Source of the DNA: Hymenopellis radicata | Lineage: Eukaryota > Basidiomycota > Agaricomycetes > Agaricales > Physalacriaceae | Assembly (NCBI GenBank): GCA_015501595.1 | Contig: JADNRX010000036.1 | Span: 62,001 to 126,000, forward strand | Length of the DNA stretch: 64,000 nt | Direction of reading: 5' to 3' | Shown here: positions 48,250 through 59,626 of the stretch, in pieces | Layout: every line of letters starts with the position of its first letter | How positions within the stretch are numbered: the first letter of the stretch is position 1 | Translations under genes and position numbers: made by a program | Notes under the pieces: generated by a model | The model's input: only the letters and a program-made list of their open reading frames with translations | The model's database searches: none | Told to the model about the DNA's origin: nothing

Positions 48250-50880
48250 AGTATAGCAAGATTCTTGTTCTTGGCCGGAGTTGAACGTTGAACTCACGGC
48301 TCTGCGGAAATATCAGAATACGCAGATCACGCAAAGAAAGAAATCACCTTGCTCGCAAGTCCGAGCATTCTGAACTTCGACCGGGAGCACCAGAATTCAA
48401 TCGCGTTCGCCGGCGCGTTTCAATTCAAAAAACACCAGACTTTCACCGCAAAGACTGGGGTTGTTCAACGAGCACTGGTGATGGCGTCGCCGGCCGGGCG
48501 TCGATTCCAGAAGGATAAGCTGAGATTTACAGTCAGAAACTGAATTGGAACTCAAAGAATAATCGCAACTCACTAATTGCTCTGCGGCTGTCAATTCGTC
48601 GTCTCTAGACTAGTACCGAAGATGTGAAGTCAAGACAAGCGACAGGTGACAGCCGGATCGCCGGAGCAATGCGAAGGCTTCTGACTGGCAGAAATTCGAC
48701 TACTAAAAGAGTAAGAAACACGACCGAAGATCTGCGAGAATCTATAGATTACAGTTAGTAAGGCACTCAAAGCTCGAGAAGAACGCGAGACATACCCGAA
48801 GCAGGTTCGATTCCGCGTCTGGACACATTGCTCGGGCCGAACAACGCAGACGAGCGTCCGCGCATAGAGGAATCCACAAGGTCCGGAGCGTTGAAGGAGA
48901 GCAGCGAGTGTGGCCTCGCCGGCCCGGCATAATTCTCAGGAAAATCGGCTGAAATGTGGGTCAGAAAGCAAGTCGGGGAATTGAATAGAACGAACGACTT
49001 ACCCGCAGTGTAGACGAAGATGCGAACAACGAGGTCAGGCTCCGACAAACACATGGGTAAAGGCGCAATCTTCGCGCGGACCTCAACGCGTCATCGTCGA
49101 AGCCTTCCTGAACAGACCCGACGTGAATGAGAGCCGCCCGTGTGGCCTCACCGGACAGGCAAAATTTTCAGGAAAATTGGCTGAAATTCGAGTCAGAGCT
49201 GGAGGTAAAATCAGGTAAAGAAACGACTTACATCACTTCGTGTTCTTAGCCCGGGACCTCGATACAGTGAGAAGTCGCGATTGAATCACGACGCGATGTC
49301 GGAAGCGAAGCACGATACCGTGGAAAGCCGTGATGGCAGCCAGGCCAAAAGTACCCGCGGATACACTGCAAATCGAGTTGGAACTCGAGTGAAGACACCC
49401 TCTGGAAGTGGCGGGCACAGCGAGTCGTAGCAAAGTGATCTGAAATGAAAGTCAGAATGAATTTGAAGGATATGAAGGAAAAGAATACCTACAACGACAT
49501 GAACGACATGCGCTGCCCTCCCAAAACAGAATATTCGCCTCGGTGACGACGCGGGAAGACGCAGCTGTAGAGGACGAGTCGGTGAGAATGAAATCACGAG
49601 AGGTGGCCTCGCCGGCCAGGCTTCGCGTCCAGGATATTGAGGCTACGAATTGGTTAGGCATGGAGCTAAGGATCGAGGATTGAAGACAACGGCAAAACTC
49701 CCTCACTTTCTGAATTGATGCGGATTCGCGTGACAAACTGGCAGTGGCAGACGAATAGTTGATGTCGCGGCGGCGTGAGGTGGCCTCGCCGGCCAGGCTT
49801 CGAGGCCGTCAAAGTTAAACTAGAATCAGATCAGAAACGTGCGCAAAACAAAGAAGAAATTATCAACGTACCAGAAGGCAACCCGTGAGAATCATTTACT
49901 CAAGCCATCGTGAAGATGACTATCCACACTGGATAGCGGTCCGCACGTCGTCGTCAGACGGGTGAATACAAGTCGAGGAGCTCTGAATTCGTCAGAAACA
50001 CGTCGATGATACGAAGGAAGATAAACTTACTGCTAGTTGAAAGGCTGAGGCTCATTGCAAGTCGACGTCCATCCAACGTAGAGCACGCCTCGTCGTGCAG
50101 GAAACAAGCTAAAAAGAGTCAGAAAATCGCACAAAGAGACAAGAAGATGACATACCAAAGAAGGAAGCAGACAAGATGTAGAGCAGCTTGAAGCTGCTGT
50201 CCACGCCGGGGGCGACATAGCTAACCGCCGAGGTCGCCTCGCCGGCGAGGCGTCGTGCCCAGGCACATATAGCCTCAATTCGTTGTAACCCAGCTCAAAA
50301 TCTTGGGAAGAATTCGTTAGTGAACGCGCCCGACGCCGAAAGAAGGTTGAACATACCATAAGCACTACAGACGCATCCCGAAGAGCATCAGAACGCCCTT
50401 CAGAGCAGAATATATCTAAAATGAGTCCAATGAGCATGTAGAAGGGGAGGAAAGAACGGGAACGACTTACTAGGTCGTAATGGTAAGAGGGAGAGGGCTC
50501 TCGGCAAACGCCGACTACCGCTTTTGGGCATCAACGTCGAATGCGGGAGCACTGTCGACGCGCGTCCATGACAACAGACGTTGGCGACGGTACCGACAGG
50601 ACAGTGACTTGTCTGGAGACGCCTGGGCACTGGTTGAAGGAGGAGAATGAGCTGGAGAGCGCGACCTGGAGACGATGAGGAGAGACTTACACACCTGAGC
50701 AATGACATGGTGCGTGTTGAACGTTGGATACGGAGTGGAAGTGGTGGTGCTGATGCTTGTATCATCCTGGGGAAGGTGGAGGGAGTGGCGGTGGGAGAAA
50801 AGTTAGTGGTTTCGTCGCTTTTCGTTGTGGTTAAGGGAGAGGGCGACTGAATGCAGGGTCCGTATGTTACTGCAGACACA
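48250..50880 (-). repeat. diverged repeat array with regular splice-like signals
   Basis: On the minus strand the motif GCCTGGCCGGCGAGGCCAC or a close variant occurs at about 50225, 49785, 49605, 49145 and 48905, with a weaker one near 48485. Between them lie intron-like segments of ~50 nt that begin GTAAGTCGTT or GTATGT and end TCTGAC-ATTTCAG or similar. Adjacent exon-like blocks look related (ADFPENYAGPARPHS at 48900, ANFPENFACPVRPHG at 49150). No single long product can be built. It may be a decayed multi-exon gene that grew by internal duplication, or a spliced non-coding transcript. Confidence 0.45.
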
Positions 50881-50949
50881 GCACAACCAAACAGTGCCTT
50901 CCGATCTAGCCACGCCCAAGCTACGGAGTTTTATTCAGCCGTTGTTTGT

Positions 50950-51002
50950 CATTTCAAAGCTACGGCATTGTTGATTCCCAACAATGCCGCAGCTTTGAAA
51001 TG
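50950..51002. repeat. 53-bp near-perfect palindrome (hairpin)
   Basis: The left arm CATTTCAAAGCTACGGCATTGTTG is followed by a 5-nt loop and an inverse right arm with one mismatch, giving a 24-bp stem. It lies outside any recognised gene and could form a stable RNA hairpin if transcribed, or extrude as a DNA cruciform. Confidence 0.7.
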
Positions 51003-52240
51003 TGCAAGTTCACACCACTGACACGAGGAAAGTCAAGACTCAGAAAATGTACATTCAAAAGGGAGAGAAACTGTGAACAACTCAAAAGTGAAGTGGTGTG
51101 GAATGCGAATGCGACAATGGTACGCCGCGCGCCCTGGAAACACCACATCAATCCAGATCAAATCAGTCAGATTATATTTCCGTGTATATGCAAGAGGTGT
51201 GAGGAAGCCTAGATGTGTGATGGCGACGCCTCCGTGGCGCTCATGGTGGGAGAAGGCAAGAAAGAAAACAGAATTTGACAGTCCATGAGAAGAGATGATA
51301 TGTCATGAGACTTAGAGATCTGTCGTGAATAAGTCTGCTTAGTACATTGGCTATGTGTGGTGCCACGATACTTTTGCACTCCGAAAGGAGGGTTCGAGTC
51401 CCGCCACAGCATTAATTTTTTGCGCGCTTCCCAGTGAAGCTGAGAGTCCTCGAAAAGCTAGATCTCCTGCAAGATGAACCTGTAGGTTCCGCCGCCGCGT
51501 AACCATGCCAGGACGCCCCAAGTTCTCCTTGTGACTCCTCCACTGTTCTGAATGCTCTAGAACACCGTGGTCATATTCCAAGTGATTCAAATCACCTTCG
51601 ATCTATTCCTGGAGATGCCAAGAGATCCCGTTCGATGAATTAGTCCACATTCGGAATATCATCCCAAGTTCTTTCCCTCATTCATTCTGCTATACTACTC
51701 TGATTCACAAATGTCTTTCACACATTGAAAGGCACAGTAAATACATTCAATTTGACTGTGGCAAGTCCAAAAAAATCGAGACCGAAAAGTCAGAACTTGA
51801 ACTCGCGACTTGGGATTTTCGATCCCGGCTGTGCACGTGCCTATGACGCATACGTGCTTGTCTTCGTACTGCCATGATCTCTTTGCTCTCTTCGTCGCAG
51901 GACACGTCCGGCGGCCTTGCTCCGCCGCTAACTAACACTCATGTGCCTGAACCTTAACTGCTTGACTTTCGACTGTCTCTTCCCCGCGAAAACCCCTCGA
52001 CAATATGGGTGTTAATCGCCTTCTACGCCGAATCGATGTTTGACGCGTTCCTTGGGCAATCTTCCACGGACAAACGCGCTGGAACTTCAGGAACAGGGCC
52101 TCAGGGATGTAGAGGGTTACGAATCGCGGCTGGGTGCGGTGTTTCGGGTGCGTTCTTTGGGGCGCGGAAATGTTCTGGATTGCGTATTTTGGGATTTGGG
52201 GGCCTTGGCGGCTGAATAATGACATGGAAACAATTGGCAT
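51003..52240. other. gap with a tRNA-like remnant, otherwise nothing recognised
   Basis: No protein gene supported. Short frames on both strands lack motifs. See the separate tRNA-like entry at 51340-51420. Confidence 0.35.
51340..51420 (+). other. tRNA-like remnant with A box, B box and terminator
   Basis: TGGCTATGTGTGG fits a polymerase III A box with one mismatch, GGTTCGAGTCC is a perfect B box, and a T run (ATTAATTTTTT) follows the CCACAGCA end. The T arm nearly pairs, but no acceptor or anticodon stem can be formed, so a working tRNA is unlikely. It could be a tRNA pseudogene or the head of a short interspersed element. Confidence 0.4.
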
Positions 52241-55200
52241 GTGTGCGGAGGATCGGATGGTCCGTGCGCGGATGGGCGATATAAAGAGGGGGACGTTTGG
52301 TGAGTTTTATTCATTCCCTCCTCCGCCACATTTGTCTTCTTACCTTCCCTTCACTCAAGTATTCGACTACTTGACTCTACTTAACCTTCTCTTACCTATG
52401 GTAAGCGTTTCGCTTCATCCTCTTAACTTCTAGTTGACTATTTTCATGCAGGGCTTTCTTGCACTTCGAGGTAGATTCGCTTTCTCGTGTCATCCTCCCG
52501 TGATTCAGTATTATAACGCTCTCTGTAGGTCTACTCCGCCTCTTATATGGCTCTTCTTGACAGCTTGATATTCTTCAAACCGGTCAGTCTTACCTTCGTG
52601 TACGAAGTCATTTATAGCTATCCCAGATCCGACGCGATATAATTCCTTGAGAAGGTAAGATCCATTGCAGTGATTTCAGCCTGTCTCTTACCTTTGTCTA
52701 GTCTTTCCTTGGACCCCGAGCCTTGATCTCAACAGGTATGTGATTGTGTTACCACTTGACAGACTCCCTTTCTTACGACCACCACCAAGTCTGTCGATTC
52801 GCAAACCGCCTCACACCGCTACTTTGGACCTAACCCGTTACATCCCTGGGACATTCTTTGACCTTTTTTGGTCCTTTCCTGCCATATTCTCTTCACGCTG
52901 CCGTCGTCGTCGCCGTCGCCAAAACTCGCCGACTTGGAACCACATCAGGTCTCGTGCCGAACTGTCCCAGCGCCGGACAGACTCCATTCGGGACATTTCT
53001 TCTTGGGAATCTGCCGCCTACGTGCCCCGCTTTCTGACCAACTCCGTCCGACATCAACAAATATCGCACCAACGCCCATATCTTCGAATTTACTCTGTCT
53101 TTGCCCAATCGGGCATACCACCTAGACGAATATGAGGCTTAACAAGGCTTTTGACTGGGCTTGATGTCGTTTAGACATCTGGTTGAACTACGGCAAGTTT
53201 CCAGTGTCTAGCCCAATTCTCTCCAATTTTGACTTTCCCTTTCAGACTGACCTAATCACCCATGCGACCACTGTTGCCAATATTCACGATGCGAATTCTC
53301 TCCTTGATAGGGACTCGACAATATGTACAGGCGCCGTAGGTCGCTCTTGCGACCTTCAACCCAATGGTGTCCGCGAACCGTTGATCGGTTCCTCCTGCTT
53401 CTTACCACCATGTTTGGTCCCGTTCTGAACCAACTGGCGACGACTTCTCGGACTACACGGACGATGTTCTCGACACCATCTGCAGTGTCTCTCGACCCTC
53501 ATTCGCCGTCTCTTTGTTACGATACAGCCGTCGCCGGTATGGTCTGCCGACACCCAAATGATGTCCAACTTGAATCTTGTTGGCCTTCATGCGGACCGTT
53601 CCCAGGGGTAATACCCTGTCTATTTTGCACATGAATGGATACTAAAATCTCCTCTCTAGCCATGATACTTTGGACAGATACTTCCGACAGTAGCGAAAGT
53701 CGCCGGGACGCACATGCCGGACGCACCTTTCATATCGCGACACTTCGACTGACGTGTACTTCTGGAATGGACATCGGCGATGCTAAGATGATTATTATTA
53801 ATGACCGAGTTCACAGCATTCCGGACATCTCCCTAAACGGCGGCAAGTATTTTGATTTTGGGACTGGAACTACCAGGTGTTAAATTTCCCTTTCAGACTG
53901 TCTTCCTGTTTCAATTGACATGTGATGTCGATGCCCGGATGGCCGTTCAGATGTACTGTATTGTCGATACGGCGGCGACACTGTGGACGCGACGACTAGA
54001 TATGATTCCGCCCTTGGAAAGTACGGGATTTGGTTGGGGTGCATCGGGATGGCGTCGTGCTGTAACTGTTCGACGGTTCATGAGCTGGTATGTATGAGAG
54101 TGCGTCTACAGGACCTTGGAGCTACGGCTACTCCCGTTATCATTTGGTAAGTTCATGTTGTCTGGCCGATTTAGCAAGATTTTGACTTTCGCTTTGAAGA
54201 TAATCTTTGGCCTTCGCTTGCATGTGCATGGTCTATATAGACCTTGTTCTATGCCGACTACGATCGTACTGTGCGTTTCCCACCACCGCGGGACCTATTA
54301 TGTCCTGATCAAGTTTGGGCGGGATCTGCCTCGGGGCGGCGGGAAGACGATAAGTGGGGTCACAGCTGGGACTACCATCCGAGAGGTTTACGTGCATACG
54401 TGGGCACCACGAAGTATTGGCGGCATCATCACCCCCCCTGTCAAAGAAGGTATGCTTTTGCATATTCATTGTCATTTGCCTACATTAACGACTCAATTAT
54501 TTCCCAGACCCGACTATCTCACGACTTGTTGAAACTTCATCAAGATCGATCCTTCCTGGTCTCCAGTACTCAGTACCATACTCTATAGGTTCACCCGCAT
54601 CGTCCAACGTCACTCCGCCGTGAGATGTGTCGGGATGTTGGGATTCTGGCGGGGACTTCCGTCCGACTTCGTGGACTACCGAATATCTCGCGAAATATTT
54701 CCCTGGAGGTATCTTCTACGGGCTTCAGGTCAGCTTATCAACGTTCGTCTAGTGAGTTTTCGAATTTGGTCAATTTCTTACTTTATCCTTAAGTTGATGA
54801 TGCAGTCCCCACAGCGACACACGAGGACTTGGTGCGGTGCTCGGTAACAATGATTATGCCGTCGTTATGCTCTGGGAGTCGTGCAGGACGCACCAAACCT
54901 CGCACGAATCCCAGCGTGACAATTGGCCATACTTCCGGCTGTGGTCATGCCACCCCTTGCGTGGACGATCCGACGTCTCCAAGGACATTACTATGTGGAT
55001 ATTCTCTATGATCTGTAGGCCAGGTTGTGCTGCTCGCCGTGATCTGGTGAGATCTTTACTTTAGACAATACCTTCTTGAACTCACAGTGTCCTTTAGATA
55101 CCGGTGATCGTGTGGTCCGACCACGACAAACGTGGAGTTGGCAAGAGGTTTCTGCATAACAGACATGCCATCGTTGTGGTTCTGGGAGTAACAAAGGGCC

Positions 55201-55409
55201 CCGCTACATGTCGTCTGAACGTCGGAGTGACGGTTGGTAGTATGATCTGACTGTGTAACTGCGAAGGGACCTCACCATAGAGGTGTTGATGTTATCATTG
55301 TGGATTGGGGTAAGTGAGTCGTGTTCTCTTTCAAACCGAGTATAACTGACCCGATCTGACAGGACCTCATTCCTGTATGAAGACATGATCGTTGACCTTT
55401 GGGCTTGAG

Positions 55410-55467
55410 TAGGAAGGGAGTCGCGTGCATCGCGAGCCAGCGGCGACAGCCGCTGCTCCCTTCTGAT
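55410..55467 (-). repeat. 57-bp palindromic repeat, copy 1
   Basis: GGAAGGGAGTCGCG at the left and CCGCTGCTCCCTTCTG at the right bracket an inner hairpin (CAGCGGCG-CAGCCGCTG). The whole unit is the reverse complement of 56446-56503 with only a few differences. Confidence 0.6.
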
Positions 55468-56445
55468 CGTACCCTTCTCGTAGTAAACATCGTTACCCTT
55501 GGTACTGTAGTGATATATCGTAGATACTTGTATGTAATTCCTCTCGCTCGGTTCCAATAAACTTGTTTGGTGAGTGGTATCCATTCGTTGATTTAACCGT
55601 TCTGGACTGACGAGTCGAGCTTAGATCTCCATCACGCCAGACTCAAAGACCCGGTGCTTTGAACATCAACTCCAACAATGGTTTCGAGAACTGTCTGTCT
55701 CCGGGGCATTTGCTCTAGGTACGTGCTGACCCTTTGTCTTTAAGTATTCGTGATATTCATGATATGGGCGTAGACGTGACGAGCCCCGGCCTTGGGTCAT
55801 CGACATTGGTCTTCGCCGACCTGGACTCTCTTGGAACGACAACAACGAAGACTCTCGCAGATATTTCGACCATCGCAACGAGGACTGACTTCAAACTCTC
55901 TGGTATGTGTTATTATATTTTCTTCAACCATCCTTGTCACTGATTATGCCGCTGTAGACACGTCACTACCAACACTCTTCGTCGGAGGCTTCGACATGGG
56001 CCGTGACTTGCACCGTTTCCATCACCTCCTCCTCATCGATGTCTTGTTTGTTCCTTCATGTTCTCGATCCTGTTCCTGTTCTGGTCTTGTGGGCGTTCGT
56101 CTTCGCCTCCGTTGGACCACTTGTCGCCTGGTTGGACGACTTTCTGCTCTAGTCGTCCTCTGTCCTTTTGGTATGTCAAAGTCTTACCTATCGTTCATCG
56201 ACCGACGACTAACACTTTGACAGACATACTGGTACCTTAACCGAGAGCCGTTTCCGCTTGGAGGCAAGCAGAGCTCCTTCCGACACACGTCGACGCCTTC
56301 AACCGAGTGGTACGTGCGTCTGCGATTTCATTTTATTCATCGCTTTGTAGAATAATCGCACCCTCAGGGCGGGGTTTAAGGACGATTCGGTAACTCACTC
56401 TTCGTGATGCTCCCGGTCATCTTGTCGCGAGGCTACCAGAAGGGA

Positions 56446-56503
56446 GCAGCGGCCTGCGCCGCTGGCTCGCATTGCTCGCGACTCCCTTCTGGTGTGGAGT
56501 TCC
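56446..56503 (+). repeat. 57-bp palindromic repeat, copy 2
   Basis: CCAGAAGGGAG at the left end is matched by CTCCCTTCTGG at the right end, with inner hairpins CAGCGG-CCGCTG and GCTCGC-GCTCGC. It is the inverted partner of the copy 1 kb to the left. Confidence 0.6.
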
Positions 56504-57249
56504 AACACGCAAATCGGATAAGCTCGAAAGGTAGTATGTTTCGACCGTGGTTCGATGTTGGACTTGACTGACTGGTTATGTCTAGTCTCTGTTGAACCGG
56601 GCTGCTCACGCTTTCGAAGGGAGTACTTGCTTGATCTTCGCCGCACGGTCGGCGTCTCATTTGGTAGGTGGGTGTCAATCAATTGTTTCTAGTTCGTCGA
56701 GTAACATTTTAACAGATTCACGCAGAGTCGACCACCATTCTCATTTCGAGTCGCGGCTTCAAATGCGCCTTGACTGCATTTAACTTCGTCTGTACGTTCC
56801 TCTGTTGTTTGCAGTTCTACTTATCCGCCGCTTCTCAGAGTCTTGACATCAAGACGGGAGTTACAAGGTCGACTTGGGATTTCACTCGTGGTGATGCTCC
56901 AAGTCTTCTTCTCGCGAGTATCGATGAGTCGGTTTCCCGGATCTCTCAAAAGGTAAGCTTCAAATGTTGTTCAAATTCTAATCTGACTGACTTGTTGTGT
57001 TTAGTAGATTGTAAATAAACCACTAACCGCGGTGTGACCACAAGTTGAGGCGGACGTCTCCCCGCACCTCACGCCCCAGTTGAATTTAGGCGCACACGGG
57101 TGACGCACGCACGAAAACTCTCGAAACAACAGCCACAGGTATCAGAAGCGTCCTCGGCATAAATTGTAGAGTGAGAACGATGTACGTAAGTAAGTGTATA
57201 ATAAGCTCCCCCTTCCTTTGTATGTAGCATCCATATAATAATACTCGCT

Positions 57250-57492
57250 CGCGCGCGTGCAAGGTACTGCCGCGGCGCTGGTGGGCGTGTAGGACTTGAG
57301 CTCGCCGGAGTCGATGAAGGTGCGCACGAGGAGGGCGTCGAGCTTGCATGGCGCGGCGGGTGTCCATGGGAACTCGCAGGCCAGGACGAGAGGCGTCGCC
57401 CAGTATGAATTTGGTATGGGTCGCGGGATAGTGGCGGAGATGGCGCCGGATTGTGAATTGGTAAAGTCGCGAACTCGAAGCGTTAGGCCCAT
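57250..57492 (-). pseudogene. dual-specificity phosphatase 5'-fragment, copy C
   Basis: The minus strand begins MGLTLRVRDFTNSQSGAIS and continues PRPIPNSYWATPLVLACEFPW, CKLDALLVRTFIDSGELKSYTP, then unrelated text. Compared with copy B it lacks three short in-frame pieces (DAQC, AAG and LTE) and everything from the mid-domain on, including the catalytic cysteine. Its N-terminal frame is unbroken and shows where copy B has lost single bases. Confidence 0.72.
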
Positions 57493-58002
57493 GGTTGTAA
57501 TAAAAGCGTAGGGATCCGGATGAAATCCTAGTCGACTGTGGGGCCTGGGGTTGGGGCGAAAAGCTGGGCCCGCGTAGTATTTAAGGATGGAGACGCGAGG
57601 TAACGGCATGCGGTGCACAGCTTTCGCAGACCATGCCTTCGACTCGTTGCATTCGAGAGCAAGCGTAGATGCTGTTCGTCTGATGGTTCTGGATAATCGA
57701 TGGGCGGGTCTATCTGCCAAGAAGCATATGGGCCCATCCTGCATGTTCCGAAGAAGACGCTCAGCTTCCAAGTTTATACGTGACGTGAAAGGCCACTTAA
57801 CCTCCGACAGATGCACGTTCAACGTACCTCCGAGCCTTTGTCCAGTAGCGTTTGTTGGAGAGCGCCATTCGCTTGGCACGTTCCGTTCAAAAAAGCAAGC
57901 ATAGCAGGTTCCATGTTCATCGGTACGTGAAAGGGAAAGGTATAGAAAGGATCTGAAAGATGTATCGCACAAAGCATAAGCACAGAAACAAAGAACACCA
58001 CC

Positions 58003-59410
58003 TCAAACACTCGGATTCGCTCGCAACCACTGCCTCACCCTCATCAACGAGTGGCCCATATGATTCTCCCCCCGCCTCCCGTCGTGTTCCAACCCACCCC
58101 AATACTGGTCGTCGCCAGTATATATCATTTCCCGATTCCCCGTCGACATTAAGAGCTGCCTCAGATTGGGATGCTGCAAGATTTTCTCCCGCTGCACCTC
58201 AAACAACTTGTCATTGACAACCTGACTCCAATCCTCTCGAGCAAACTGAGAGTTCTGGTTCACGAAGAACGAAACATCCTGTGTCTCGCGCATGCGGCGG
58301 AGTGAATCGGCGAGATCAGGCCGATTATTATCGAAGAATTTGTGGGCTTCGAAGAGGTGGAAGGCAGTGGGGTAGGTGCGATTTTCGTGAATGACGGGAT
58401 ACCCCGGATGGGCTATTTCGAACGGCATCAGGGAGTCGTCCCCGTTGGGGAACAGGAAGGGCTCTTCCATTGGTTGTATGAATCCAGGCGGCGGGACGGC
58501 CATGTGAGGCCCATCTGGGTAATCGTGGTGATGCGAAGACGATGCGTGCCCAATATTAGACGTGCTGGCATGCGAATCATCAGCTCTACGATTCAGAGCA
58601 GCGAAACCGTTAAGTGATGGATCTTCGCCAGCCATATGAGGTACAGGAACGTAGACAGTTCTATCTCGTTTCTTGCTCCTCGATTTGAAGAAGCCCTTCA
58701 GACCTTTATGAGTTCGCGCCTGCTCTGCAAGTCGGTCGTTCATGGCGCCTGTAAGAAGGGCCGCAGTCTCGGGCAGGGATAGGACCTGACGATGTGGCGT
58801 GAAATCGTAGACGTTACGGGGTGGAGCGGGGAGTGGATTGTCGTCACGGCGTATTATGGCGAGTTCTGGTTCAGGTAGTGGCGCCAGTATGGGGGCAACA
58901 TGTCTGGACGAGCTATGAACGCGACTGTGGCTGCGAGTCATAGAGTCCGGGATTACGGGGGTACTGTGACGAGACGCGTGGTCCATTGAGCGATGGCTCA
59001 TGCCTGTATCAGGACGAGAAGCTGAAGGAGATCAGATTGGAAGCCGCAATGTAAATACGGCCAACTCACGTGGTGTGGGTGTAGATTCACGTCCTGTACC
59101 ACAACATTAGTGACATTCAGAATAAAGCAAAATGTACCTACTACGACGTGTGGACGAAGACCGCCTCGATTTCTTTCTTCTCCGGCGGCTTGTAGAGCCC
59201 CGTTCACGTAGACGATTCCGGGTGGGGCTTGCTGGGGAAAGAATCCTTGCGGTTGATAAAACTGTTGCGGCGGGGCATGGGTATGACAGGTGGTGCGAAG
59301 CGCCTGCGGATACTGTTGATACGCAGGAAATGTGGGTCCCCGTGGGTATTGCATAGGTTGGGGGTATCCATATCCGTCCCGATACCTTGTTCTAGAAGAG
59401 GTTGTTCCCA
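58003..59410 (-). CDS. NADAR domain protein, copy B
   Basis: The 332-codon frame 58003-59001 is identical in protein sequence to copy A (45931-46929), including the NADAR core FAREDWSQVVNDKLFEVQ and GGLEHDGRRGENHMG. The shared intron is 59022-59069. The upstream exon differs: compensating changes give QALRTTCHTHAPPQQ, and one base is missing near 59205 (CGTTCACGTAG where copy A has CGTTCTACGTAG). The long N-terminal form is therefore broken, and only an internal start at 59001 would give the NADAR protein. Confidence 0.8.
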
Positions 59411-59626
59411 TTGGAAAAAACACACACACAACAATGTTCCTGTCAGTCAGGTCAAGATTAGCAGAAACCTTGGTGGAATGTACGCACAATACAAGTTATA
59501 AGTTATGACTTCTGTTCATAAAAGTCGTTGCTGCATGGCCTGCGCGTTTCGTGATCGACGGTGATGGTGGGATGTTCGAATCCGGAGTTAAAGGAAAAAT
59601 GAACATGTGACCGTTTTCCCACGGAT

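Larger units (their letters stand above)
52240..57010 (+). other. intron-dense region without long frames
   Basis: Over ~4.8 kb the plus strand has many plausible GT-AG pairs 45-60 nt apart with only 20-60 nt between them (for example GTAAGCGTTT to CATGCAG, GTAGATTCGC to CTGTAG, GTCAGTCTT to CCCAG, all in 52390-52620). No protein longer than about 140 codons is open. Related blocks recur: TTCCCTTTCAGACTG at 53237 and 53889, and the stretch with TCTGGGAGT near 54870 and 55180. It reads like a tandemly expanded, decayed gene or a non-coding spliced locus. No family was recognised. Confidence 0.4.

Noticed and set aside
48250..50880. CRISPR-like array
   Set aside because: Repeats are degenerate, spacing is 180-460 bp and irregular, and the genome is eukaryotic.
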